Assembly: GCF_000687715.1 (NCBI RefSeq)
Contig: NZ_JHXD01000010.1
Span: 1 to 64,000, forward strand
DNA from: Xylanibacter ruminicola Ga6B6
Lineage (GTDB): Bacteria > Bacteroidota > Bacteroidia > Bacteroidales > Bacteroidaceae
DNA length: 64,000 nucleotides
Reading direction: 5' to 3'
Every line of letters starts with the position of its first letter. Position 1 is the first letter of the stretch. Below, one piece after another: positions 26,707 through 34,651 of the stretch. A model generated the notes under the pieces. That model did no database searches, was not told where the DNA came from, and saw only the letters and a program-made list of their open reading frames with translations. Position numbers and translations under genes: made by a program.

Positions 26707-28067
26707 ATAACTCGCCTTTTGCGAGATGGACTGTGCTCATCATCGTGGCAACCGCCATGATGATGGGCTATTTCGTTAACGACGTCATGTCGCCACTCGA
26801 AACGCTCCTTGAACTGCCCAAGGAGCAGGGAGGCTTAGGTTGGACACCATCCGACTATGGTTTCTTCTCAGGCGCAGGCAGTTTTATCAATGTATTTCTG
26901 TTGATGCTCTTCTTCTCGGGATTGATTCTCGACAAGATGGGTATCCGTTTTACAGGCACGTTAGCCTGTTCGCTGATGGCCTTAGGCACACTCATTAAGT
27001 ATTATGCCGTAACGGCCGAATTCGGTAATGAGCCCATAGCATTTCTCGATTATCAGCTGCCCGCCTCAGCCGTTTGGGCATCCTTGGGATTTGCTATATT
27101 CGGTGTAGGTTACGAGATGACAGGCATCAGCGTATCAAAAGCTATGGTACGATGGTTCACTGGTCATGAGTTAGCCTTGGCCATGGGCATCCAGTTGGCC
27201 ATGGCTCGTTTGGGCACCGCTGCAGCCCTGAGCATCTCAGCCCCCATCGCCCGCCACTACACACTCTCCATGCCACTATTAATATCGCTGGCATTCTTAA
27301 TCATTGGTTTGCTGGCATTCCTGGTATTCTGTATCATGGATCGTAAGTTGGATGCTAGTAGGGCTAGTATATCTAGCAGTTCTAGTATATCTAGTAGCTC
27401 TAGTTGCGCGAATCGCGCAACCGAGGAGGGCGAAGAATTCCGCTTATCAGATATCGGCATCACCCTTCGTAATCCCGGTTTCTGGCTCATTACACTGTTC
27501 TGCGTTCTGTTCTATTCGGCCGTATCGCCATTCCTCAAATTCTCAACAAAACTGATGGTGATGAAATATGGTGTTGATCCCGATATTGCAGGATTTTTCT
27601 CATCGATTGCACCCTTCGGTACCATTCTGATGACACCATTATTCGGACTGATATACGACCGCTATGGCAAAGGCGTAACCTTAGTGATTACAGGTGCACT
27701 TATGCTTACAGCCGTTCATTTTGGTTTCTCACTGCCTATGCACAGCAGCACCATCGCTATCGCTTTGATGGTCACACTCAGCATTGGCTACTCGTTGGCA
27801 CCTGCCGCTTTATGGCCTTGCGTACCAAAGATTATTCCACTGAAGTGTTTAGGCACAGCTTACTCTATGATTTTCTTTATCCAGAACTTTGGACGAGCTG
27901 TGATTCCCATGTGTGTAGGACGAGCTAATGAAACTGATCCTACCTACACTACCTCGATGCTGATTTTTGGATTTACGGCATTAGGCGCAGCTGTAACAGC
28001 GATTGCCATGCTGGTAATCGACAAGAAAAAGAACTACGGGTTGCAACTGCCGAATATTAAAAAATAA
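26682..28067 (+). CDS. Major facilitator superfamily transporter, paralogue of the MFS gene at 23618
   Basis: A 461-residue, 12-segment transporter. The ATG at 26682 is preferred over TTG 26670. It tracks its upstream paralogue: ARWTVLIIVATAMMMGYFVNDVMSPLETLLE, LDKMGIRFTGTL, GHELALAMGIQLAMARLG, then MDRKLDA in the central loop. There it carries a serine-rich insertion (about residues 225-246) that the paralogue lacks; the insertion is encoded by a CTAG repeat plus a palindrome. Transport specificity is unknown; peptide or amino-acid uptake is a guess from the operon. Its 3' end overlaps the convergent hydrolase gene by 11 nt. Confidence 0.88.
   Translation: MRPNKEKINNSPFARWTVLIIVATAMMMGYFVNDVMSPLETLLELPKEQGGLGWTPSDYGFFSGAGSFINVFLLMLFFSGLILDKMGIRFTGTLACSLMALGTLIKYYAVTAEFGNEPIAFLDYQLPASAVWASLGFAIFGVGYEMTGISVSKAMVRWFTGHELALAMGIQLAMARLGTAAALSISAPIARHYTLSMPLLISLAFLIIGLLAFLVFCIMDRKLDASRASISSSSSISSSSSCANRATEEGEEFRLSDIGITLRNPGFWLITLFCVLFYSAVSPFLKFSTKLMVMKYGVDPDIAGFFSSIAPFGTILMTPLFGLIYDRYGKGVTLVITGALMLTAVHFGFSLPMHSSTIAIALMVTLSIGYSLAPAALWPCVPKIIPLKCLGTAYSMIFFIQNFGRAVIPMCVGRANETDPTYTTSMLIFGFTALGAAVTAIAMLVIDKKKNYGLQLPNIKK
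27355..27408 (+). repeat. Six-unit 9-bp CTAG tandem repeat inside the MFS central loop
   Basis: CTAG stands at 27355, 27364, 27373, 27382, 27391 and 27400, exactly 9 nt apart. CTAGTATAT occurs twice and CTAGTAGGG once. In this frame (xCT AGx) the array encodes a serine-rich tract (ASRASISSSSSISSSSS). It adjoins a perfect palindrome at 27403-27421. Confidence 0.88.
27403..27421. repeat. Perfect 19-nt palindrome adjoining the CTAG array
   Basis: GTTGCGCGA (27403-27411), a single central A, and TCGCGCAAC (27413-27421) are exact inverted repeats. Together with the CTAG array they fill the stretch that is absent from the paralogous MFS gene at 23618. Confidence 0.8.
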
Positions 28068-28992
28068 GTCGTACAACTAATGGCAGGTGATCGCTGAAAC
28101 CACCTTGGTAACGAGGACCGATATACGTTCTTCGTGGTCGATACCCGCCATATCTGTCATCCTCTTCTAATAAGAACTTAGGTGCGTGAATAAAAGCGGT
28201 ATCCACCTTATTATTAATAGAGGAACTGCCTAATATATGATCGATACTCTCCCACTCGCCTTTGTAGCGATAGGTGCCACGAACGCCATTGGCACCCTTG
28301 GCATGTTTGGTCAGGTTCACCAAACCATGTTGCTCGTACTGTAACAGACTTGGACTAAGGGCACCATCATTAAAGTCGCCTGCAACCATCAATTTGGCGT
28401 CAGGAGAGATGGCACGGATCGAATCTATCGATTGGCAAAGTCGATCTGCCACAGCCAATCTGAATGGACGACTATGTTTCTCGCCACCAAACTTACTGGG
28501 CTGATGCACCACAAACACATGGAGTGTATCACCCGAAACAGTTTCGCCACAGGCATACAGTATATCTCGTGTAACACGCATGCCCTCGACTGGATTCACA
28601 CGAATAGCATAACTACGGATGGGTGCAAACGAAGCTGGCGCATAAAGTAGCGCCACATCAATGCCGCGCTCATCGGGCGAAGAAGTCATCAGATACTGAT
28701 AGCCGGCATTACGCAACAGCGAACGACGCGTGAGATCATGCATTACCGAATCGTTCTCAACCTCACATAATGCCACCAAATCAGGGATACCATTGCCTTC
28801 ATCCGAACACGAAAGCAGTTCCTGAGCCACCATATTCAGTTTATGCCAATAACGTTTCGACGTCCAATGTCTGTCCGACTCAGGCAAGAATTCAGTATCC
28901 TGCTTACCAGCATCGTGGGTATAGTCGAACAAGTTTTCACAGTTCAACTCCACAAACGTCAAGAAACCTGATAAAAGCAGACTGAGTATCAT
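28057..28992 (-). CDS. Endonuclease/exonuclease/phosphatase family hydrolase, exported
   Basis: A 311-residue member of the Mg-dependent EEP superfamily. A short hydrophobic N-terminus (MILSLLLSGFLTFVELN) is a probable signal peptide. NCENLFDY carries the first metal ligand; ALCEVENDS holds the conserved Glu (about residue 76); VVHQPSKFGG, VAGDFNDG (Asp/Asn pair, about 205-211) and the final GGFSDHLPLVV (SDH near 302-304) complete the active site. Substrates in this superfamily include nucleic acids, phospholipids and phosphoinositides, so it cannot be specified. It overlaps the upstream antiporter gene by 4 nt and ends the five-gene leftward operon. Confidence 0.88.
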   Translation of the reverse strand: MILSLLLSGFLTFVELNCENLFDYTHDAGKQDTEFLPESDRHWTSKRYWHKLNMVAQELLSCSDEGNGIPDLVALCEVENDSVMHDLTRRSLLRNAGYQYLMTSSPDERGIDVALLYAPASFAPIRSYAIRVNPVEGMRVTRDILYACGETVSGDTLHVFVVHQPSKFGGEKHSRPFRLAVADRLCQSIDSIRAISPDAKLMVAGDFNDGALSPSLLQYEQHGLVNLTKHAKGANGVRGTYRYKGEWESIDHILGSSSINNKVDTAFIHAPKFLLEEDDRYGGYRPRRTYIGPRYQGGFSDHLPLVVRLIF

Positions 28993-30386
28993 TTACGCTT
29001 GATTTTCCAGCCAAGACCTGCCACAAGGATACTCGTGATAGGCGACAGGATATTGAAGAAACAATAAGGCAGATAAGTGAGCGTAGCCACGCCAAGCACG
29101 GTGCTCTGGGTAAGTCCGCAAGTGTTCCAAGGAACCAGAACCGAGGTTACCGTTGCACCATCCTCGCAACTGCGACTCAGCAAACGGGCCTCGTAGCCAC
29201 CTTTCCTATATACATCCTTAAACATCGAACTGGCCAGCATAATCGACAGGTACTGATCGGCCATCGCGATATTGCAGAACAGCGAGGTGCCAACCGTCGA
29301 AGCTACCAACGAAGCTGTACCACGCACCCAGCGCAGCACCACCTTCATCAAATCGGCTAACTGTCCGGTTGCCGTCAGCGCGCCACCGAAAGTCTGTGCA
29401 CAAATAATCAGCCAGATGGTCGGCATCATACCACCCATACCACTGGTCTGCACCAGATCGTTCAGCATCGGCACACCCGTCTCAATATTCGTACTGCCGT
29501 AACATACCTGCATCATACCTTTGTAAGATGACAGGAAACCATCGTGACCCGAAATCTGTCGGATCAGGTCGGGCTGTACCAACAATCCTACCACAGCTGC
29601 CAACAGGATGGCCAGGAACAGTACCACCATCGATGGCCAACGGCGTGCAATCATCACACCCGTCAGTACAGGTACTATCAACAGCCAAGGCGAAATCACA
29701 AACGTATGCTGCAAGCCGTCCATAAACTCCTGTACATTGCCATGCCCCGATACGTTCATCATCAGTCCTGCAATCAGGAAGATCGAAAGCGATACCAAGA
29801 ACGATGGCACCGTGGTATAAAGCATATAACGGATATGCGTAAACAACGGCGTACCCGATACACTCGAAGCCAGCACGGTAGTATCGCTCAATGGCGACAG
29901 CTTATCACCAAAGTAAGCACCTGTGATGATAGAACCGGCAATCCAGCCATCATCAAAACCATGTGCCTTACCGATACCCATCAGCGCAACACCGATGGTA
30001 GCAACGGTAGTCCACGACGAACCGATCATCAAACTCACCAATGCACACAGCACACTACTGCTCACCAAGAACACCTCGGGGCGGATAATCTGCATGCCGT
30101 AGTAGATCATCGTAGGTACAATGCCCGATACCATCCAGGTTCCACCGATGGCACCGATCAACAAAAGGATAATGATAGCCGGTGTACAACTGGCTATCTT
30201 ATCCGTTATCTCTTTTTCCAGATTCTCCCATTCCAGTCGTTTGGAGAAATGGCCTATTAACACACTAACTGCCGATGCTGCCAACAACGACACCTGACTG
30301 GCACCATCTAAAGTTGCGTTGCCAAAAACGGCAACGCAACATGTAATGAGTACTATCAGTACTATGAATGGGATAAATGAAATCAT
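28989..30386 (-). CDS. nhaC: Na+/H+ antiporter, NhaC family
   Basis: A 465-residue inner-membrane protein with about 11-12 hydrophobic helices. IGSSWTTVATIGVALMGIGKAHG, ITGAYFGDKLSPLSDTTVLASSVSG (about residues 155-180) and CEDGATVTSVLVPWNTCG are characteristic of the NhaC ion-transporter family, whose members exchange Na+ for H+ (in some cases malate/lactate). The start codon comes right after the stop of the peptide transporter gene, and the end overlaps the next gene by 4 nt, so it is co-expressed. Sodium extrusion would support Na+- or H+-coupled uptake by its neighbours. Confidence 0.9.
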   Translation of the reverse strand: MISFIPFIVLIVLITCCVAVFGNATLDGASQVSLLAASAVSVLIGHFSKRLEWENLEKEITDKIASCTPAIIILLLIGAIGGTWMVSGIVPTMIYYGMQIIRPEVFLVSSSVLCALVSLMIGSSWTTVATIGVALMGIGKAHGFDDGWIAGSIITGAYFGDKLSPLSDTTVLASSVSGTPLFTHIRYMLYTTVPSFLVSLSIFLIAGLMMNVSGHGNVQEFMDGLQHTFVISPWLLIVPVLTGVMIARRWPSMVVLFLAILLAAVVGLLVQPDLIRQISGHDGFLSSYKGMMQVCYGSTNIETGVPMLNDLVQTSGMGGMMPTIWLIICAQTFGGALTATGQLADLMKVVLRWVRGTASLVASTVGTSLFCNIAMADQYLSIMLASSMFKDVYRKGGYEARLLSRSCEDGATVTSVLVPWNTCGLTQSTVLGVATLTYLPYCFFNILSPITSILVAGLGWKIKRK

Positions 30387-31919
30387 TTAGCAAACCTTTT
30401 CGAGACGCTTCATCATAGCGAACATGAATACTGCAGCTACCAAGCAAACGCCCAGGAACACACTCCAGCAGATCCAGAGGGGTACTGCACCCCACAGCAA
30501 TCCACCTACTACAACAAGCTGATTACCGATGGCAGTAGCAACAAACCAGCCACCCATCATCATACCCTTGTACTTTGGAGGTGCAACCTTTGATACAAAT
30601 GAGATACCCATTGGGCTGAGCAGCAGCTCACCGAATGTCAGCACCAGATAAACCATAATCAGCAGGTTTGGTGTAACATCAGCTACATGAACAGCAACAG
30701 GGTTACCATCAGCACCAACCTCGGTCTGAGGCATTGGCAGGCCGAATGATGAGAAGGCCATCAGTGCATAAGCGATAGCGGCCACAATCATACCATAGGC
30801 AATCTTACGGGGAGCAGATGGTTCCTTGCCCTTAGCTGCCAGCGAACCGAAGATAGCCATCGATACTGGTGTGAGGGCTACTACATAGAAGGGGTTGAAC
30901 TGCTGGAAGATAGGAGCAGAAACTGTTACTGTACCCTCAGCATCATACTGAATAAACAGGAAAGCCAGTGCCAACACAATCACACCCAGTGAGATACCCT
31001 TTGCTTTTGGAGTCTTCGACTGGAACAGTGAGAACGAAGCATACACAATGAATACGATGGCTACCAGGTTCCATACGTCGAAGCACATGGCCTGCAGGCC
31101 CTGAGCACTCTGAGCAGTAAACTCATCGGCAAAGTATGTGAGCGACAAACCGTTCTGGTGGAAGGCCATCCAGAAGAAGATTACCACAGCAAATACCAGG
31201 CACAGAGCCACAATACGCTGTTTGGTTTCCTCCTTGGTGAGCTCAGGCTCGGTGCTTGCTGCATCAGCCTTAACAGCCTTCTTGGTTCCACCCTCGGTAT
31301 GACGGAAGGTTGAACGGAACATGTAATAGATGGCAATCGAGAGTACCAGCGATGCACATGCCACAGCAAACGAGAAGTGGTAAGCATCGTTAGATGAATA
31401 ACCAAGCACAGTCTCGGCATACTCCTTGATACGGATGGCAGCAGTAGGTGCAAACAGGGCACCGATGTTGATAGCCATGTAGAAGATAGAGAAACCGGCA
31501 TCGCGCTTATCCTTATACTGCGGATCGTTATACAAGTCACCCACCATTACCTGCAGGTTACCCTTAAACAAACCGGTACCAAAACCAATCAGCAACAGGG
31601 CAGCCAGCATCACTACCAGCGCTACGGTATCACCACCAAGGGGCACCGACAACAACAGATAGCCGGCAAACATAATGATGATACCTGTGGTAACCATCTT
31701 TCCGAAACCGAACTTATCAGCCAGAATACCACCAATCAAGGGCAGGAAGTAAACCAGCATAAGGAACGAACTGTAGATTGTGCCTGCCATAGCTGGCGAC
31801 AATCCGTAATTAGCTCTCAAGAAAAGAGCAAACACGGCAAGCATGGTATAATAACCGAAACGCTCGCCTGTATTGGCCAAAGCCAACGCAAATAAACCTT
31901 TGGGTTGATTTTCGAACAT
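30387..31919 (-). CDS. Proton-dependent oligopeptide transporter (POT family)
   Basis: A 510-residue MFS protein of the POT/PTR group, which imports di- and tripeptides with protons. The ALANTGERFGYYTMLAVF segment (about 13-30) contains the ExxERF-like proton/peptide motif (here TGERFGYY). GGILADKFGFGKMVTTG and GTGLFKGNLQVMVGDLY are further family signatures. About 14 hydrophobic segments fit POT proteins with extra central helices. It is the third gene of the leftward operon, between a porin-like protein and NhaC, which matches a route across both membranes for peptides. Confidence 0.9.
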   Translation of the reverse strand: MFENQPKGLFALALANTGERFGYYTMLAVFALFLRANYGLSPAMAGTIYSSFLMLVYFLPLIGGILADKFGFGKMVTTGIIIMFAGYLLLSVPLGGDTVALVVMLAALLLIGFGTGLFKGNLQVMVGDLYNDPQYKDKRDAGFSIFYMAINIGALFAPTAAIRIKEYAETVLGYSSNDAYHFSFAVACASLVLSIAIYYMFRSTFRHTEGGTKKAVKADAASTEPELTKEETKQRIVALCLVFAVVIFFWMAFHQNGLSLTYFADEFTAQSAQGLQAMCFDVWNLVAIVFIVYASFSLFQSKTPKAKGISLGVIVLALAFLFIQYDAEGTVTVSAPIFQQFNPFYVVALTPVSMAIFGSLAAKGKEPSAPRKIAYGMIVAAIAYALMAFSSFGLPMPQTEVGADGNPVAVHVADVTPNLLIMVYLVLTFGELLLSPMGISFVSKVAPPKYKGMMMGGWFVATAIGNQLVVVGGLLWGAVPLWICWSVFLGVCLVAAVFMFAMMKRLEKVC

Positions 31920-31929
31920 AATTAATTAT

Positions 31930-32739
31930 TTATTTGATTTTAGAATTCTTTGTTCTGATGATGTCAAACAGATAAGTACACTTAATCACGATGTTACCGA
32001 AGTTAGATCGCGAAAAATAGTCGCGTTTTGTGTTGCCATATATGTTACCTAATCCGTAGTAGTAGCGGCCTTCTATCATGAAATGTCCAAAGTGGCGATT
32101 GCTGAACTCAAGTCCTGCACCTACAGCAATACCATAATCAAACTTATTTTCGATGGCCATGGTATCCTGTGCCACCACATGCGATGCACGCAGGTCACCA
32201 TACATGTAGTCGGGACCGAATTTTCCATCTTTGATAGCTGGGTTAAAGGCAGGATCATGCACATCAAAATTGCTCTCCACCTTATCGTTCAGATAGAATC
32301 CAATCTGAGGACCCAGATGGATAAAGGCCTGCACGCCATTGCGCTCACGGCCCCAGCCCAGTCGGGCCAGCAGTGGTATCTGCACGTAAGTCATCTTACG
32401 TTTATACTCCAGATTCTGCGAAGGATCGGTATGCAGGGGCACGGGCTGATCGTTCATATCCCATATCTTTTCCTGCCAACCTATCTGTGCAAAGTTCAAC
32501 TCAGCGGTTACGGCACAGATACTGCTAAAATATTTCTCACATGTGTAACGGGCCGTGATACCACCGGTAATGCCACCTAACATCGACTGTGGTACCTTCG
32601 ACACAAACGATACATTACTCATTACATAACCGCCGTTCACACCAACAGCCAAGTCGTTACGATAGTCGCCTACCTGAGCAACTGCCGTTGCAATGAAAAA
32701 ATGGAAAAATGAAAAAATTACAAATATACGCTTTATCAT
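31930..32739 (-). CDS. Outer-membrane beta-barrel protein (PorT-like)
   Basis: A 269-residue exported protein. The ATG at 32739 (MIKRIFVIF) is chosen because a GAGGG sequence stands about 8 nt upstream and a basic, hydrophobic signal peptide follows directly; an in-frame ATG at 32754 is an alternative. The mature part begins at about residue 23 (QVGDYRNDLAVGVNGGYVMSNVSF) and shows repeated amphipathic strands of a small barrel, as in the Bacteroidota outer-membrane beta-barrel/PorT group. The hydrophobic core of the signal peptide is encoded by an 8-bp repeat (32694-32717). Function unknown; the operon suggests envelope transport. Confidence 0.8.
   Translation of the reverse strand: MIKRIFVIFSFFHFFIATAVAQVGDYRNDLAVGVNGGYVMSNVSFVSKVPQSMLGGITGGITARYTCEKYFSSICAVTAELNFAQIGWQEKIWDMNDQPVPLHTDPSQNLEYKRKMTYVQIPLLARLGWGRERNGVQAFIHLGPQIGFYLNDKVESNFDVHDPAFNPAIKDGKFGPDYMYGDLRASHVVAQDTMAIENKFDYGIAVGAGLEFSNRHFGHFMIEGRYYYGLGNIYGNTKRDYFSRSNFGNIVIKCTYLFDIIRTKNSKIK
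32694..32717 (-). repeat. Three-unit 8-bp repeat encoding a signal-peptide core
   Basis: On the plus strand the units are TGAAAAAA, TGGAAAAA and TGAAAAAA; on the coding strand they read TTTTTTCA, TTTTTCCA and TTTTTTCA. Three 8-bp units keep the frame and give a Phe-rich stretch (FSFFHFF). Confidence 0.75.
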
Positions 32740-32757
32740 CCTTACATCCCTCATTCT

Positions 32758-34110
32758 TTAGAACTTAATCGTTTCCACGCGGCTATCGCGGGTGTAGTGA
32801 ACAAACAATTGTGTATGGTTACGCAATCCGCCATTGCCATAACGCTCAAACTGCAATGGTGTCTGCACATAGTCGGGATTACTCTCTGCACCCAAGAACT
32901 TACGTCCCTCGCGGTGCAAGCCCATCAGGAAGAAGTAAGCATGGTCGAAACCGGTAAGTGCAAAGCGAGGCAGATTATTCTGCATATCGGTATGGAAATT
33001 CCAACGGAACTTCTGCTGCAGACGCTTAGTTGATGCCGACAGCGGATTATAGTAGAACACCGACGGTATGTAGGTATTAAACTTATAGAAGTTCTCTAAG
33101 TGCGTACGGGTGTACATCAACCACTCGGTATAACCGAACATCGTAATAGCCAGATCGGGATCGGTTACCTTCAAGCCATTCAACTTTGAGAAAGCAACAC
33201 CCAGTTCAGGCGAACGACCGGTATTCAGTATCACCACATTAGGCTTGGTACGACTGAATGCCTTTGAGAAATCGCTCTCACCTGATTTCAGATTGGTAAT
33301 GTTACATGTCATCTTCTGCTGCTCCAACTGGCGACGCAGGGCTGTGGTAAACTCACCCTTATTACTGGTAGAGTCGTTACAGTCGATAATCACAGTATGG
33401 TAGTTCTTGAATCCCTTCACAAAATGCTCGATAGTGGCCGAGTTCTGAGTAATATGACTCTGGTACACCTGATAGATGTACTTATTATCGGCCAACTGGG
33501 GCGCATTGATAGAGAATGGGATCAGCAGTTTAATCTTGTGTTTCTCGACAAAAGCCGACAAGGCTGCCATCTGCTTAGAGTAGAGCGGACCGATAATCAG
33601 GTCGCACTTGGCAGCAGCCTCATCATTCAGAATCTCGTTGATATTGCCGTCCTCAGCAGCATTCCAGGCATGGATATCAACCGAAACGCCACGCTGCTTC
33701 AAGCTGTCGCAAGCCATCAGCACACCACGGTAGTACTCTACCATGCGCTTGCCGTCGCCATTCACATTGTGCAGCGGCAGCATCACACCCAGTCGGATGG
33801 CACGCTTACGTACATCATCGGTAACATCCATATCGGGCTCTTTGGCCACGGGGGCTGCTACCTGCAGGGTTGCAAACGGAATCTTCAGCACGTCGCCTTT
33901 CTTCAGTTCGTAGCCAGGCTCATTCATCTCGGGGTTAGCCTTCATCAGCTGTTCGATGGTGAGATCATACATACGCGAAATGCCGAAGATGGTTTCCTTC
34001 TTCTTCACTTTATGCAATCCGCGTATCTGTTCACCCTCTTGAGCCGAGGCCACACCAACTGTCAGACAGAGGGCAGTTAAGAACAAAAAATATCTTAAAA
34101 CTCGCGTCAT
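32758..34110 (-). CDS. Secreted LysM plus periplasmic-binding-protein-fold protein
   Basis: A 450-residue exported protein. MTRVLRYFLFLTALCLTVGVASA is a signal peptide. A LysM domain (about residues 32-78: LHKVKKKETIFGISRMYDLTIEQLMKANP, then LKKGDVLKIP) would bind peptidoglycan. From about 108 (IRLGVMLPLHNVNGDGKRMVEYYRGVLMA) the rest resembles a type I periplasmic binding fold of the leucine-binding-protein class (DLIIGPLYSKQM, KIKLLIPFS, VVILNTGRSPE). No ABC permease or ATPase is nearby, so it may act as a wall-attached sensor or scaffold rather than in import. It is the first gene of the leftward operon. Confidence 0.85.
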   Translation of the reverse strand: MTRVLRYFLFLTALCLTVGVASAQEGEQIRGLHKVKKKETIFGISRMYDLTIEQLMKANPEMNEPGYELKKGDVLKIPFATLQVAAPVAKEPDMDVTDDVRKRAIRLGVMLPLHNVNGDGKRMVEYYRGVLMACDSLKQRGVSVDIHAWNAAEDGNINEILNDEAAAKCDLIIGPLYSKQMAALSAFVEKHKIKLLIPFSINAPQLADNKYIYQVYQSHITQNSATIEHFVKGFKNYHTVIIDCNDSTSNKGEFTTALRRQLEQQKMTCNITNLKSGESDFSKAFSRTKPNVVILNTGRSPELGVAFSKLNGLKVTDPDLAITMFGYTEWLMYTRTHLENFYKFNTYIPSVFYYNPLSASTKRLQQKFRWNFHTDMQNNLPRFALTGFDHAYFFLMGLHREGRKFLGAESNPDYVQTPLQFERYGNGGLRNHTQLFVHYTRDSRVETIKF

Positions 34111-34137
34111 ATTTTCAAAATTTAGTCATTTCGCGTA

Positions 34138-34145
34138 CAAAAGTA
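34138..34145 (-). promoter_or_regulatory. Probable -7 box for the LysM/porin/POT/NhaC/EEP operon
   Basis: The minus strand reads TACTTTTG, a TAnnTTTG match about 28 nt upstream of the start codon. A TTTG is present but only 12 nt away, so the -33 element is unclear. Confidence 0.5.
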
Positions 34146-34197
34146 CTAAATAATTATCAAATATCCGCTCGGTTTTACCGCTTTTTTTAAAAAAGAA

Positions 34198-34227
34198 TTG
34201 CCAATTATCAATTTTTTAGTATCTTTG
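34198..34227 (+). promoter_or_regulatory. Promoter of the sorting-domain protein/uvrA pair
   Basis: TTG at 34198-34200, 19 nt, then TATCTTTG at 34220-34227, with CAC following, gives a good Bacteroidota promoter 20 nt before the ATG at 34247. Confidence 0.65.
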
Positions 34228-34246
34228 CACTTTAAATGAGTAAAAA

Positions 34247-34651
34247 ATGATATTTCGACAGATAATTCCTACCGTTTTAGCCTTGTTTGCATCGCTTTCG
34301 GTCAGCGCACAGACCGATTCGGCTGCCATCGACTCGACTACCAATACAGGCGTCGAAAGCAAGCTCATTATGCCCAATACCTTTACCCCTAATGGCGATG
34401 GACATAACGATATTTACAAGGCCAAGGAATACCGCAACTTATCCGAATTTCGCGCGTACATATTTAATAGGTGGGGACAGAAACTCTACGAGTGGAACGA
34501 TCCTGCCGAGGGATGGGATGGCAAGTATCATGGAAACGATGTGAAACCCGGTGTTTACTTTGTGCTGGTAAAAGCCCGTGGCACCGACGATGTGATATAC
34601 AACATACGCAAAGACGTAAACTTACTAAGAGGAGATGAACAGAGAAGATGA
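34247..34651 (+). CDS. Orphan gliding-motility-type C-terminal (T9SS type B sorting) domain protein
   Basis: A 134-residue secreted protein. The N-terminus ([21 protein letters not shown]) is a signal peptide. After a short polar segment, the rest is a single type B sorting domain: [18 protein letters not shown] (about residues 44-61), then [29 protein letters not shown] and [12 protein letters not shown]. This domain normally sits at the end of large proteins secreted through the type IX system; here it is almost the whole mature protein (about 110 residues). Its 3' end overlaps uvrA by 17 nt, so the two share a transcript. Confidence 0.88.
   Translation: MIFRQIIPTVLALFASLSVSAQTDSAAIDSTTNTGVESKLIMPNTFTPNGDGHNDIYKAKEYRNLSEFRAYIFNRWGQKLYEWNDPAEGWDGKYHGNDVKPGVYFVLVKARGTDDVIYNIRKDVNLLRGDEQRR

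Noticed and set aside
27355..27408. CTAG array considered as a CRISPR array
   Set aside because: The 9-bp period, absence of 25-40-nt repeats and unique spacers, and absence of cas genes exclude it.
29544..30260. A 238-residue plus-strand frame opposite nhaC
   Set aside because: It is wholly antisense to a well-supported antiporter gene, rich in His/Gln/Thr from reversed codons, and has no domain or promoter.
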